A stretch of 64,000 nucleotides of DNA. Source: Haberlea rhodopensis (lineage: Eukaryota > Streptophyta > Magnoliopsida > Lamiales > Gesneriaceae). The stretch is from contig CAJQUN010000020.1 of assembly GCA_907163345.1 (NCBI GenBank), positions 8,305,722-8,369,721 on the forward strand, read 5' to 3'. Position 1 is the first letter of the stretch; every line of letters starts with the position of its first letter. Shown piece after piece: positions 42,846 through 55,722 of the stretch. The notes under the pieces are model-generated. The model ran no database searches. It was given only the letters and a program-made list of their open reading frames with translations, and was not told the origin of the DNA. Position numbers and translations under genes: made by a program.

Positions 42846-43690
42846 ACTCCCCTAAATTTAGACTTGATCGTCCTCGTGCAAGCAATAAGATCAAAATTTA
42901 GAGTTCAATATTGATGATTCAAATTGATCAATTCATGGATACTAAATAGCTCAGACATCTCACTTACAGACATACAAGAATCAATCAACAAATTGAACAA
43001 GACGTGTTTTCCCTCATATCAAGCAACATATCTCAAACTCGGAACATGCGTGTATGCTATTGTCAATCTCAAGTTTCATACACATCTTCAAGATCAAATT
43101 ATGTCAATCAACTCAAAATCAAGATTATCGTTGAGCACCACATAGGCCTATTTTCAAACAACTTCTCCACTAATGTAGTCACTCCATAGACTTGGATCAA
43201 AATGTCTTTATAAGCTTGTAATGTTAGGCCTTTGGTGTCGGTTACAAAGAAAATATAGGATAAGCGCAAAGAAGAGAGTATAATCTTGTAACGTTCATAT
43301 TTCAGCACATATCGAGCTTCTCTTCTAATTTTTTTCTCGCCTTGGCCACTTTCGGTCTTATTAATATAATCTTTTCTCAAGGCTCTTTCTTTTCTTCTTT
43401 TCCATTTTCTCATTCATAACATTTTTCGCTAAACTCATCAAGATATAACAATTTATGTGCAACAAATGAAATTCATTATACAACCTTAGAGTGAGGATAA
43501 ATTTTTCATTTAGGCTCATATCAGGGTAGGTATAATGAGTTTAACAATAAATGTTGAATGAGAGTCTAATTTTATGCAATGCATATACCATTCTTTGTCA
43601 ATAAATCTCAAAATGGGACACTAGGGATTGATATAAACTAGGTAAGCTTGAAAGACTCAAACGTTGAAAACTTTCGAATATTTCAAATAA
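42846..43690 (-). other. Noncoding 3' internal region of Athila fragment J
   Basis: Segments such as TTTAGGCTCATATCAGGG and CTTGAAAGACTCAAACG align with the noncoding internal region of element A (4000-4150). The coding part of J is absent. The frames here are unsupported. Confidence 0.6.
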
Positions 43691-44003
43691 GTGTTTTTGA
43701 ATATTTTGCTTGCTTTTGAATGAAATGGATTCAAGATTTTGGAGTGTTGAGAGCTTTCTTCTTCTGATTTTCAACGTATTTATAAACTTGAAAGTCTAAC
43801 GACAACTATTTTTCAAATGGAAAGAACCGTGTAAAATAAGCTTCCTGATTTTCATCCGTATTCTTTTTGTCTTCTTTCCATTTTCGTTAATCAATGGCTA
43901 GTTCATTTTGACAAGATTGGTGGTGTTGATATGGTAGTGCGACGCTCTGTTGTACTTTTGACAGAGTGAAACTGTTAAAATTTTGTCATGTTGCCTTATA
44001 CGT
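43691..44003. other. Unassigned AT-rich spacer
   Basis: No homology to the other LTRs or pol genes in the window was seen, and no convincing frame. It may be a remnant of J or host sequence. Confidence 0.3.
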
Positions 44004-44753
44004 TGTCATGCCTCGATATGACGTTTACATGTGTTATATGTTTATGGTGTAATTATGATAAATTACAGTATGATATGGACTCGGGTTCGGATTGAACCGA
44101 GCAGGAGTAAAGCCATGTATGAATGAAACCTCATTGGAAAATAAAATACATGTGAGAAATCAAAGAAGTGAGTTCATAACATAAACATATGATATATGGA
44201 TTTATCATGGAAATACATCACATAGTGGGATGTGTTCTTATATTTATCATGCATTTGAGGGGATTTACATTTGAATTTGAATTGGAATGTGGTGTGTATG
44301 TGAGTGGTATTTCATATGAGTTTGAGTTAAGTTTGAAGAGCTTATATTAAAGATAAAATCAGATTGTACTCTCATACTACACCATAAACACCTACAAATC
44401 TCTACAAAACCCTCTTCAAACCCTTGCTTCCTCTTTCCATCTTTTGCTTAGATTTCACTTGGTAAGCTAGGAAGTTGAGTGAAGTGACTTCATCCTTTCT
44501 TGGTAAGAATTGTGTAGCATATGATGCATATGGATTGAGTTGATGGAAACTTGAAGCATGTGGTTACTAATCTTATATGCTTTGAATTGAGACTTGTTAT
44601 CATGCAAAGAATTGAGTTGTATGATGAGAGAAACATGTTTATATGTTACTAGAGATTGCATGAAACATGTTTTTAAATGGTTATTTTTGAGTTGTAGGAG
44701 ACACACCATGGAGATAAGCTCAAAATCGCCATGTTCTGAATTTTCTGGAAATC

Positions 44754-44963
44754 GGCGATCGATCGCGAGCCTGGTGGCGATCGATCGCAAATAACAGAGC
44801 AAATTTAAGGCGGTTAAAACATGTGGCGATCGATCGGTGAAAATGTCGCGATCGATCGCGAGAAACAGTACATTTTGGTGATCGATCGCGAGGTAGTGGT
44901 GATCGATCGCGATGGAATAGAACAGTATGACGATCGATCGGTGAAATGTGGCGATCGATCGTC
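44754..44963. repeat. CGATCGATCG palindrome array in LTR of E
   Basis: Eight units in four pairs with start distances of 22, 22, 21 and 21 bp. Two units read TGATCGATCG. Outer flanks vary (GGCG, CGCG, GGTG). Confidence 0.9.
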
Positions 44964-45242
44964 AGGGCCATATTTTTGAAAAATGTTATATTTTTGTAGA
45001 ATTTGATTTTAATGCTTATGATAACATGATATATTGTTGGCATTATTGTAACATCATCACAGGGGACGGGACAACGAGGCGGTTAGACAGTGACGCCTAA
45101 TTTATATCGTTTGTGTCGCAGAACATGTACGTTTTGACGTACGAGTATATGATATTGTTGTGATGATGATGTGAGCATAGTATCATATGATTATTGACAT
45201 CATATGCATGTGCATTCATGATATTATATATTGTTCAGAGAG

Positions 45243-45413
45243 ATGCCACGATAGATGTGTAGCGTATGCTTTGGCTGAGATCGGTGCCACGATAAATATG
45301 CCAGTGTCGGGCATATGCTTTGGCTAGGATTGTTGCCACGATAGGTATGCTACATATGCTTTGGCATGAGAGATATACGCCGGTTGGGTATATGCTCTGG
45401 CTGTTATAACATG
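45243..45413. repeat. Imperfect tandem repeat in LTR of E
   Basis: Units of roughly 50-55 bp share GCCACGATA and ATATGCTTTGGC. It sits in the same LTR slot as the tandem repeats of C, F, G and P, but is unrelated in sequence. Confidence 0.75.
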
Positions 45414-45919
45414 TTAGGACGGTACTATGATATGTGCTGCTAATATGAAGATGTGAGAGGGTTCCACTGACATATTGAGCTGAGATAGACATATCATATT
45501 GGTCTGGTTATAACAGGATGAGGAATGAGACATGTCATGACATAATTGCATTTGATGGTGCATGATACAGGGCAATCATATTTGTTATTCATAGTGCTTT
45601 ATCGTTTATGTGTTTAATGATATCGCACTGGGAATGACGTTTATCTGTACTCATATTGTGTGATTGTTTCTGTAGGGACTCATTGACGTGGGAGGACGGG
45701 ATCGTGAGTCTATTCCGCTGCGAGCTGAACCACTGCTTAGGAGTTTTGGTCTAGGTTGTTTTGTTGTATATATGATGTATTTAAGGACATGGTTTTTGTC
45801 AACTTGTAATAACCTACATAACTAAACTCTTAATCAGTGTATGTTTTACTTAATTCTGACTCACATATGTATAAATGAACTGATACATAACGGATTAAGT
45901 AACGAGGACCTCACATTAG

Positions 45920-45936
45920 TGGTATCAGAGTAGTGG
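45920..45936 (+). promoter_or_regulatory. Primer binding site of E, initiator tRNA-Met
   Basis: TGGTATCAGAGTAGTGG; one base (T for C at position 12) departs from the site in P, M, F and G. Confidence 0.88.
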
Positions 45937-46076
45937 TTCGAGAACGGGGTGAACAAGGGTAGAGGAAGTGTATTAGGGAGTTGTCTAATCACTTGAAAGC
46001 ATGTTATGAGTCATGATATGATGTTATACTGACATGCTTCATATATTTCTTGTGTTGGTAACCTGTATTTGCAGTA

Positions 46077-47677
46077 ATGGCAGACAGAGTACCACACGAT
46101 GAGGTTGGGGATGCCATGAGTGGCAATGCTAGTGTTGGATTGGCGCCTGTGCCACCACCACCATTTGGGCAAGAGCTAGTAGAACAGTCACTGTTACCTG
46201 GGGAGTTGACTTTGACACAATTTTTGAGTTATCAGCCACCTCGCTTTGAGGGTACGGAATCAGGGGAACAAGCAGAGGAATGGTTGGAACGGATTGAACA
46301 GATCTTTGTGTCAGCACCATGTGCCAAATCCGCCTGGATACGTTTGGCAAAATTCCAGGTGGCAAAGAAAGCCATGATGTGGTGGAAAGCCACATTGATT
46401 GAGCTGAGAGCTCAAGGACAGACAGTGAATTGGGATGTGTTCAGAACTAGGTCTCTTGATCACTATTTCTCTGTTGCTGCAAGGCAGAGAAAAGAAGATG
46501 AATTTACAAATCTGAGACAGGGATCAGTGACAGTGTCTGATTATGCTGTGGAGTATTCTTCATTGCTACGGTATGTACCACATATCGCTACAAATACAAA
46601 GGCAAAGATCAGACAGTTTGTGAAGGGCTTGAGGCCTGAATGTTTGATAGGGTAATTGCCAATAACCCTACATCATATGAAGAAGCATTGACTAGAGCCG
46701 AGATGGCTGAGATTGCAGTTGGAGTGTACAAAGATATAGGACAATCCCAACCACCTACATCAAAAAGTATGAGACCTAGAGGAGAAACCATTTAAATCAT
46801 CACGAGGAGGTGCATCGTCCTCTAGATTTAGTGGGAAGCGATTTGTTCAGCGAAAGGTTGGTGACCGAGGTACCAAGGGACAGTCCCAAGGTAGTCGTAG
46901 TAGCAGTGGTCGAGGACTACAATGTTTTAAATGTGGAGGGCCACATTTTAAAAGAGATTGTCCACAACTGGATACTCCAGTTTGTTTTCGCTGTGGGAGG
47001 ACAGGACACATCATCAGAGATTGTCCTCAAGCTGGGGGACAACAGATGAGAGGGAATATATCAGAAAGTACAGTGAAGCAGAGACCACAGGGTATACCAC
47101 GGACTGGTGGAGGAATGAGAGCAAGACCACCTCAGGCTCAGGTGTATGCACTAAACAAGGAGCAAGCAGAGGCAGCTCCTGATGATGTGATTGCGGGTAA
47201 TTGTAGTTTATTTACTTATCCTGCTTTACTTTTGATTGATACTGGTGCATCACATTCCTTTGTTGCACAAGCTTTTATTGATCGGTATCATATATGCTTG
47301 TCTCCACTGTTGATGCCTCTCTATGTTTCGACACCCATGGGAACTACTGTGATGGCTTGTCAGAGTGTATCTGATTGTGTTATTCAGTTTGATACTGACT
47401 ATGAAATACAGGCTGATTTGATTGTGTTAGACATGATGGATTTTGATTGTATTTTGGGTATTGATGTGTTGAGCAAATATAAAACTATTGTGGATTGCCG
47501 TCAGAAGACAGTGAGATTTCAGTCTGATACTGGAAATCAAAGGATATTCTATGGACAAGGATCACGCGCTAAGATTCCATTGATATCTGCTCTTTGAATG
47601 TTTCGTTTGTTAGAACGTTGACATACAGGATACGTGATATATGCGATAGATGTCACAGATAGGAAGGTAGAAAGAAG
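46077..47677 (+). pseudogene. Gag-protease of E, frameshifted, cut by F
   Basis: ATG at 46077 (MADRVPHDEVGD). The retrotransposon gag domain reads to 46650 (LERIEQIF, LLRYVPHIA), where a one-base loss shifts the frame (RPECLIG). A second shift near 46793 restores it. Two zinc knuckles follow (CFKCGGPHFKRDC, spacing one short; CFRCGRTGHIIRDC, canonical), then the protease site DTGASHSF at about 47237 and FDCILGID. A stop at 47595-47597 and another soon after end the frame, and F is inserted at 47678. It is the most diverged chromovirus gag in the window. Confidence 0.87.
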
Positions 47678-48400
47678 TGTGATATCCCCGAAATGATTAA
47701 TTGCAATTTGGGCACTAATTGTGTTTATATGATTAATTATGATGGTAATTAATTGATTATGTGCTGGATTTAATTAATGTGTTGAAATGCTTAGTCACAT
47801 GATAGGGTGACCCGGGAGAGCATATCAGGGTGCATGTTGGGCATGTTGGGAAATTGTTATTTGCATGATTTATTTGCCATGGCTAGCAATTAATTGGAAA
47901 TCATGAGTCTAATTGATATTTTGGTGCATTTGGATAAATGCTTTGAAAATATCATGTTGGGGTGTTTTATACACCATGGGTTTGTGGATGCATTTTAATT
48001 TAACTTAAACCCCCCACACCTTACTTTCATTTTACTTTACCAAACCACCCAAACCCTTCCTTTTCTCCCATTTTCGTTTTGGTGCTTAAGGGTGAAGAGG
48101 AATCCTTGCAAAAAGTTGATTTGTGGAGTTTATTGGGAGATTTGAGGTCCCCAAGAGGTATGGATACCTCATTGTTGATTTTGTAAGGTTTTATTTAAGT
48201 TTGGTATGGTTTTGAAGAGTTTTAAAATGGGTTTGTGTTGGGTTGTTGTGGTTTTGGTTGAGGGTTGGATTTATGCTTGTTTTAAGGTGTATTTTGAAGG
48301 TTTATGTTGTTATTATGTTGTTGGTTTGTTGGTTTAAGTGTTGGTATGGATTGGAAGGTTTTGGTATGCAAAAATGGTGAAAAATCGCGAGTCTGTGCGA

Positions 48401-48610
48401 GGCGATCGACCGCCTGAAATGGGGCGATCGATCGCCGAAGGGCAGTACCAAAATTGCGGGACAGGCGATCGATCGCCTGATATGAGGCGACCGATCGCCG
48501 AGAGGCAGTAGCCAATCCAAGGTTTAGGCGATCGATCGCCATGTTTGGCGCGATCGCCGCGAAGGAAAAATTGAGGCGATCGATCGCCTCAGCCAAGCGA
48601 TCGATCGCCA
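48401..48610. repeat. CGATCGATCG palindrome array, 5' LTR of F
   Basis: Seven full or near-full units plus one shortened one, in four pairs 21-22 bp apart. Many extend to GGCGATCGATCGCC. One unit is GCGCGATCGCCGCG, four bases shorter than its partner in the 3' LTR. Confidence 0.9.
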
Positions 48611-48962
48611 ACTGTGGAATTTTGAGAAATGCTTTCTTTTGTCGAATTTTTGGTATTTGACTATTATTTGGCTTCTAATATGGGGTTGTGTGATTGTGTA
48701 GAACCATCCCAGGTAGCAACGCAACCAAGGAACTGAAGCCATATCAATTCCACTTTTGGAAAGGTACGTAGAGGACGTACGGGCACCCAACGGTACATGT
48801 ATCTAATATACTCATTGTTTATGCATTGTGGATGCGAGTATATATGTGATTATGCATTGTGGATGCAAATACATGTTGAATTCTGCATGATGATTGTAGA
48901 TGCATATGATTATTGGTGCACATCCCATGAGTCGTGGTCATCCCTTGATGATTTTAATGCTT

Positions 48963-49150
48963 GCCGCTATTTGTTTTGGTTCCGCTAAATGTGAAGCGAG
49001 GGGTGGGAGCGCCGCATGTCACATTTGAGCGTGGTTATCATATAGGGCGAGGAAAGGATATTTGCCGCTCAATGTGAGGCGAGGGGTGGGAGTACCGCAT
49101 GTCCATTGAAGCGAGGTTATTCTATGCCGCCTATATGTAAATAAGCGAGG
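48963..49150. repeat. Imperfect tandem units in LTR of F
   Basis: The same GCCGCT / GCGAGGGGTGGGAG units as in C, present again at 58258-58445 in the 3' LTR. Confidence 0.75.
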
Positions 49151-49718
49151 GGCATTAAAATACATTGTGATGGACAGACTAGGGATTGATGATTGGTATT
49201 TGATATTGATGAGATGGTAATATGTCATGACATGTGTAGACCATTAAAAATAATCTATTGATTATACTCATGAGTTATGGTACAGGGACAACCAAACGGG
49301 AAGCGTTTGAAATGCATGGGAAAAACAGGAAGTGTTTTATTATGATTATGCATTTACGCTTTATATTCATATTGTGTTGTATATGAATGATATCATTGCT
49401 CATGTTTGGGGGTTGTCCTTGTAGGTACTTTTGGCCTGATATGAAGGGGGCTAAGACGAGGTGAGACTGTGAGCTTGAAGAGCACTTTTGGTAGATGAAG
49501 GACAGGATTATTTTGTATAGTGTCTACTCTAGGAGTAGTGTAAAACTATATTTGATAACATTCTTTTGATGGGGAATGTAATTAATCCATTGATAGTCCT
49601 CATTTTGGCATGTAACTTTTAGGCTCATAGCCTCAACACGATTAATTTACTCTGATCATTTATATTAGCTCTAATTATGCCTTTGATCCGCACTTAAGGA
49701 TTAGGGTCCTTACATTAG

Positions 49719-49735
49719 TGGTATCAGAGCAGTGG
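49719..49735 (+). promoter_or_regulatory. Primer binding site of F, initiator tRNA-Met
   Basis: TGGTATCAGAGCAGTGG, 4 bp after the LTR end. Confidence 0.93.
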
Positions 49736-49917
49736 TTAGAGAACCCGGGAACGAGTGAAGGGTAGCCTTAGCATGATTGGCTAGGTGCTTACATTTGAAG
49801 CATGTTTATGCATGTGGTGCATATTGATGTATATTCTGTTATACTAACATGCTTATTATCATTCCTGTTATCTAACGGCATAACATATATATTTGTTTTG
49901 GAATTGTTGTGGCTGCT

Positions 49918-51882
49918 ATGAATGCGGGGAACCTTAACGAAGAAGTTGGCGATGTGGGCAGTGTTAACGCTAGCATTGGTCAGGTGAACCCTCTACCTCC
50001 ACCAGCAGTAGGCATGGAGCCAGTAGCTCAGTTATTGCTACCCGGTGAGATTAGCTTGACTCAGTTTCTGTCTTACCACCCGCCCCGGTTTGAGGGAACA
50101 GAATCAGGGGAGGAAGCTGAGGAGTGGCTGGAGAGACTTGAGCAGATATTTGTATCCGCTCCTTGTGCTGTTACAGCGTGGCTGAGACTGGCAGAGTTCC
50201 AGTTGGCAAAGAAACCTCTAATGTGGTGGAGGAGCACTGTAATGGAACTGAGAGCACTAGGTACTGTGATTGATTGGACACTCTTCAGGACCCAGTTTCT
50301 GAACCGGTACTTCTCCGCAGCGGCGAGACAGACGAAGGAGGACGAGTTTACAAGTTTGAAACAGGGGAACATGACAGTGTCAGACTATGCCATGCGGTAC
50401 TCTTTGTTGCTGAGGTATGTTCCCCACATTGCCACCAATGGACACGCAAAGATGAGGAATTTTATGAAGGGGTTGCGACCGGAGCTCTTTGACCGGGTTA
50501 TCACCAATAACCCAACTTCTTTTGATGATGCTCTCACAAGAGCGGAGCTTGCCGAGCTTGGAGTGGGAGCTTACCCTAGTGCTATGCCACCACAAGTACC
50601 ACAACAGAGGCAGACTAATGACAGCGGAGAGCCATTTAAACCTCGTGGTGCCTCTTCATCTGCACGGTTTGGTGGAAAGAAGTTCTTTGGTCAGAAACAG
50701 GAGAACAAGAAGAATTGGTCGGCCAATCGAGGGTCGTCACAAGGGAATAGATCGGGGGAACCAAGGTGCGACAATTGTGGAGGACCACATTCTTCGAACA
50801 AGTGCCCTGCCTGTTATAGCTGTGGCAAGATGGGCCACATCTCTCGGTATTGCCCCACCCGGGGAGGACAGTCAGAGTTTCAGGGCAACAGGCCGAGGTT
50901 TGATGACAGGACAGTACACCAGAGGCAGCAGTTTGGGCCTCGACCATCGGGAGGTCAGACAGTGGGACCGCCCCAGGGACAGGTGTATGCGCTGACTAGA
51001 GAGCAGGCCCAGGCAGCCCCAGAGGAAGTGATCGCCGGTACGTGTCATTTATTTACGTACCCTGCTTTTATTTTGATAGATGCAAGTGCCTCCCACTCTT
51101 TTGTATCTGTTGGCTTTGTGGAGAGACACCATATGCGCACGTCTTCTCTACCCACGCCTCTCCTTGTCTCGACACCCACTGGAAGAAATGTCGTTGCTGA
51201 TCAGTTCATGGTAGATTGCCTCATTTATTTTGAGGGCAACGAGTTGAAGACAGGCTTGATTGTGTTGGGTATGTCGGACTTCGACTGCATCTTGGGCATT
51301 GATGGTCTGAACAGATATCAGGCAGTGGTAGATTGCCGGCAGAAGACAGTGAAGTTCAGACCTGATTTGGGTAGTCAGTGGACTTTCTATGGCAACGGTT
51401 CTCGTGCGAAGATTCCGTTGATTTCAGCGATCAAGATGACTCAGCTGTTGGAACGTGGCCACACGGGCTATCTCATCTATGCCGTGGACACGTCTGGGAA
51501 GAATAAGGAATTGAGAGTTGAGGATGTACCAGTGGTAGCAGAGTTTGCTGATGTGTTCCCAGAAGAGATCCCAGGATTTCCACCGGCTAGGGAAGTTGAG
51601 TTTGGGATCGAGTTATTACCGAGGACATCCGCTATCTCTCGTGCACCTTACAGGATGGCACCGGCGGAGTTGAGGGAATTGAAGGAACAGTTGCAGGATC
51701 TCCTTGACAAGGGATATATACGCCCGAGCGTATCGCCATGGGGCGCACCGGTTCTCTTTGTGAAGAAGAAGGATGGTTCGATGCGGTTGTGCATCGATTA
51801 CCGGCAACTGAATAAAGCCACAGGATTGATGATCTGTTTGACCAGTTGCAAGGTACCAGACTGTATAGCAAGATTGATTTGA
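49918..51882 (+). pseudogene. Gag-protease-RT start of F
   Basis: By alignment with M, the usual gag ATG is GTG here (49909). The first ATG in frame is at 49918 (MNAGNLNEEV). Gag domain at about 52-190, zinc knuckles CDNCGGPHSSNKC and CYSCGKMGHISRYC near 285-313, protease region near 388. The protease motif reads DASASHSF: the catalytic triplet DTG has become DAS, which should abolish activity. Unlike P and M, protease runs unbroken into pol (FDCILGID, then VVAEFADVFPEEIPGF). A 25-bp deletion after QLNKAT near 51824, at a 2-base AG repeat, shifts the frame, and a stop follows at 51882. Confidence 0.9.
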
Positions 51883-53237
51883 GGTCCGGGTACCATCAGA
51901 TTCGAGTAAGAGAGGATGATGTACAGAAGACAGCGTTTCGGACTCGATATGGACATTATGAGTTCCTAGTGATGCCGTTCGGTGTGACGAATGCTCCAGC
52001 GGTCTTTATGAGCTTGATGAACAGAGTGTTTCAGCCGTATCTCGATTAGTTCGTAATTGTGTTCATCGACGACATTCTCATCTATTCCCGGAGCGAGGAA
52101 GAGCACGTGAAACACTTGAGTACAGTGCTCCAGATTCTCCGAGATCACCAGTTGTATGCCAAGCTCAGTAAGTGTGAGTTTTGGTTGAGCAGTGTAGTAT
52201 TTCTGGGCCATGTCATATCGAGCAGCGGAATATCAGTGGATCCGAGAAAGATCGAAGCTGTGATGGAGTGGGCTGCCCCCACTTCTGTGCCTGAGATTCG
52301 GAGCTTCCTTGGTTTGGCCGGATATTATCGACGCTTCGTCGAGGGCTTTTCGAAGATTGCCAAGCCGTTGACACAGTTGACCCAGAAAGGAGTACCTTTC
52401 TTTTGGTCACAAGCTTGTGAGGAGAGCTTCCAGGAGTTGAAGCACAGTTTGACGACGGCGCCAGTGTTAGTGATCCCTACGGAAAACTCCAGATTTGTTC
52501 TGTATACCGATGCATCACTTCAGGGTCTTGGGTGTGTACTGATGCAAGATAAGCACGTGGTAGCTTATGCATCGAGGCAGTTGAAGCCGCATGAGACCAG
52601 ATACCCAGTCCATGACTTGGAACTGGCGGCTATCATCTTCGCCCTGAAGATTTGGAGACATTATTTGTATGGGACTTCGTTTACCATTTACACGGATCAC
52701 AAGAGCCTCAAGTTTTTATTCACTCAGGCAGAGCTGAACATGAGGCAGAGGAGGTGGATGGACTTACTCAAAGACTATGATTGTGAGATTGAGTACCATC
52801 CCGGAAAAGCTAATTTGACAGCAGATGCTTTGAGCCGGAAAGTGAGGAGTTCTGTTGAGGACGTCATCCATTTGTCAGCCATGATGGCCTCCTATTGCCA
52901 TCTGGGCTATGACTTCGACATAGATGCATCACCTGTGTATGTATCGACCTTGTTAGCTGAGCCAGATATCTATGAGAACATCAGGAGAGCTCAGAGGTCA
53001 GATGATGAGGTTCAGAGGTGGTTATCGTTAGTACATCTTGGTCAGCCAACGAAATTCAGAGTGGCCGATGACGGATCCCTGAGATTGGGTAACCGTTGGG
53101 TGGTTCCGAGTACGCCGGAGTTGCGTAGAGGGATCTTGGAGCGAGCTCATAGTAGCAGACTTAGCATCCACCCAGGCGGGAAGAAGATGTATAAAGATCT
53201 ACGTGGTCAGTTTTGGTGGAAAAGGATGAAGAGTGAT
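51825..53237 (+). pseudogene. RT-RNase H-integrase N-terminus of F
   Basis: This is the frame after the 25-bp deletion: IDDLFDQLQG, IDLRSGYHQI, MPFGVTNAPAVF, then a TAG at 52047-52049 in place of CAG just before FVIVFIDDIL. The frame goes on through the RNase H motifs (TDAS, DLELAA, YTDHKSL, TADALSR) and the first integrase histidines (HPGGKKMYK), to the D2 insertion after MKSD. Catalytic residues are kept, but the stop and the deletion disable it. Confidence 0.9.
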
Positions 53238-55717
53238 TGTGATGACCAGGGATTATAGGTGTTAATCCCGTAGTGTTAATAATCCCTAAAGTGGTTTTAC
53301 GTGGCGATTTGGAATTTAATCGAGGTGTTGGGCCTTCTGGGCTCGTTTAATTGGGTAGTTGGGATCGTTGGATCCAGAGGTTGAGATTGTATTCACATTT
53401 CGGTGAAAAACCTAAGAGTTGGGTTTCTGATGTGTCTCGGGATCTCGGGTGCTGTGTGAGCACCGGTAGGGGGTTTTGGAGTTAGAGAGAGAGTTTTTGA
53501 AAACAGATGATTTTTAAGGAATCATGATGTATTTGTGGGACTATTAATATTTCGGGGTATTTTTGCTATAAATACCAATTGAACCCAAAATTTTAGAGAA
53601 ATTTCATTTCAGCCCACTTTCTTTCTCTCTCTCCCGCGGCCGCGCCCTTTCCCGATCTCCCCTACCTCCGCGCGCAAAAGCGGTGCGCCCGCCGCCGTCC
53701 GGCCGCCGTTCGGCGCATGCGACCTATCACCGGCTTCGTCTCATCGAGGCGCAGCTTTCCCCTCCGTCAATTTGAAGTTTCATCGCGTTCTCGTTCGGAT
53801 TTTGGCTGGAGGCGTCGATCCCCAATTTCTAGGGTTCATCGGATTTCGTCCGATTTCTTCCGATTTTCGATTGGGTAACCTCCCTTACCCCTTTTTCGTC
53901 ATTTTCGTGTATTTCCCTGCCATTATTGTGTTCGAATTTGATGAATTATAAGGGTTCGAATTTAAGGGCTTGTTTGGGGTTCGAATTTAAGGGGTTGAGT
54001 TCGAAAATTGGGGGTTTTTGGCAAGGGGTGTTGATTCTTGCTTGGATAGCTTAATTCTCATTTTAGATGATTTATGGTATTTATTTGGGTTCGAAATTGT
54101 GAGATCGGGTTCGATTTTGTAGGGTGTTCTTGAACAAATTTCGTTATTGTCTCATTTATTTCCCTCCCTGCATGTACCCTGCCCCGGGTCTTAGAGGTTA
54201 ATTGTCGTGTGTTGACAATATTTTTGAGGGTTATAGGTGTGCTTGAGCATGGGTTGCATGTTCGTAAATAATTGTGAATTATTTATTGTGTTAGCACATC
54301 GTTCCTCGGGGCATGGAACTCGAGCAAGGTTTGGCTCGGACTTCGGAGATTTAAGGTACGTGCGACGTACGAGTATTTCTATATATTAGGGCATTTGTGA
54401 ATGCATAATGAAATTTGATTTCATTGAATAATCGCGCATGAGGATTATATATATATATGTTGATATAGCCAAGGAATGACCCAAATCTTGATATCGCCGC
54501 TTGTAGCGTGCGTGACATTAGAGTAGGATGACTCTTACATGATATATGGGGTACTGGGTTTATATGACCATTGTAGGGCATTTGAGATGCCTGAGAATGA
54601 TCGTGGGATCATGTATTCATTATAAGACATTTGAGATGTCTGGGTATAATGAAGAATTGGTAAATTAAATGCTAGGCATTTGAGCTATCTGTGATTGATA
54701 GCGAGGTTGTGAAATCAGTATTAGATATTGAGATATCTATATTTGCATGTTTAATGAGTTGCAACCACTATCTGTTGATATTCGAGTATTAGGCATGCGA
54801 TGAGTTAATCAATGCGTTGATTTACTTATTTTTGAGATTTGATGAGTTTGATGATTGTGAGAACAGGGACAGTACACGGAATCCCGGATGAGGATGTTGC
54901 CATCCAGGGAGTATCATTTAAAATTCATTAATATTTACTTGTGTTGTAAATTATGAATTTCATTATTGTGATTATGAGATTTTGTGTATTGGTATGCTCA
55001 CCCCGTTGGGGGCTGTCTCTGTTGGGGCAGGTGAACAGGTGCATCGATGGCTGTGGAGCTGAGCTCGAGCTGTTGATTGGACGTACTCACAGGATCGTGG
55101 TACCAGGGCTTGATGGAGCACGGTATCGTATAGAGTACTTATATACACCCGAGGTTTATATACACATTTATGATGCTCGCATGTGAGCACGGACATTCTT
55201 GTATATGGGTTGTATATAAAGGCATGAGCCTTCCTCTCTTTCATTATATGTTGCATGCAATTGTGGTAGAATTGCAAATGATATGAGAGTCGTTAGTGTA
55301 TTATGTGGGTGTGGAGACCCATTTATGTCGTCATATGTGTGGTGTCTTCCCTGGCTGGGAATTTACTTGGTATTACTGCTTTCTGATGAGTATTATGTTT
55401 TCCCTGGCCGGGAATTATGTTATGTGTTGTGCTTTTATTTCGGGATAGCTCTATTTATGGGGAGACTCTGCCCAAATTTTTATAAAAGTCCACAATGTGA
55501 AAAGTGGCAAAAAGGGATGGTATTGGGCGAACTTTGTGAGTCTATTTCGTTGTTAGGCAGATGACCTTTTAACATTGAGTGTTAAAGGAATTTTTTTATA
55601 AATGCCATGCAAAGATAGAATATCATCTGAGCTTCCCGATTGGCTTTTTATTGAAAGCATGTGCCACACATAGTGGTTAATACACTAATTAAGGGTTAAG
55701 GGCTTGGGGTCCTTACA
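53238..55717 (+). repeat. Solo LTR D2, GTGAT duplication
   Basis: A 2480-bp solo LTR from TGTGATGACCAGGG to GGGGTCCTTACA, flanked by GTGAT at 53233-53237 and 55718-55722, inside F integrase. It has a GC-rich leader segment (53635-53760) after the TATA box, dyad GTACGT-gcg-ACGTAC (54356-54370), and arms ACAGGGACAG (54863-54872) and CTGTCTCTGT (55013-55022). It has no CGATCGATCG array. Confidence 0.95.
53567..53574 (+). promoter_or_regulatory. Candidate TATA box of D-family LTR
   Basis: TATAAATA about 330 bp into the LTR, followed within 60 bp by a CT-rich stretch (TTCTTTCTCTCTCTCCC), the layout of a plant promoter and leader. D1 has the same box, reversed, at 14348-14355. Confidence 0.55.
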
Positions 55718-55722
55718 GTGAT

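Larger units (their letters stand above)
44004..45915 (+). repeat. 5' LTR of E
   Basis: It begins TGTCATGCCTCGATATGACG, a variant of the TGTGATATCCCCG start, and ends GGACCTCACA before the primer site; 1912 bp. It carries the palindrome array, the GTACGT-tttg-ACGTAC dyad (45127-45142), TGTCATGACA (45533-45542) and a re-paired stem (ACAGGGCAATCA at 45567-45578 with TGATTGTTTCTGT at 45661-45673). Confidence 0.75.
44004..47677 (+). mobile_element. Chromovirus E, 5' part only
   Basis: A 5' LTR (44004-45915), primer site, and gag-protease up to 47677, where F is inserted. The LTR family is distinct from B/P/M, C/F and G, and the coding sequence is more AT-rich and more diverged. The continuation after F is not identifiable with confidence. 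G pol begins at nearly the matching place but has an unrelated LTR. Confidence 0.8.
47678..49714 (+). repeat. 5' LTR of F
   Basis: It is 2037 bp from TGTGATATCCCCG to GGGTCCTTACA. It includes the palindrome array, dyad GTACGT-agagg-ACGTAC (48764-48780), GCCGCT/GCGAGG tandem units, TGTCATGACA (49223-49232), and arms ACAGGGACAACC (49282-49293) and GGTTGTCCTTGT (49411-49422). Confidence 0.94.
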
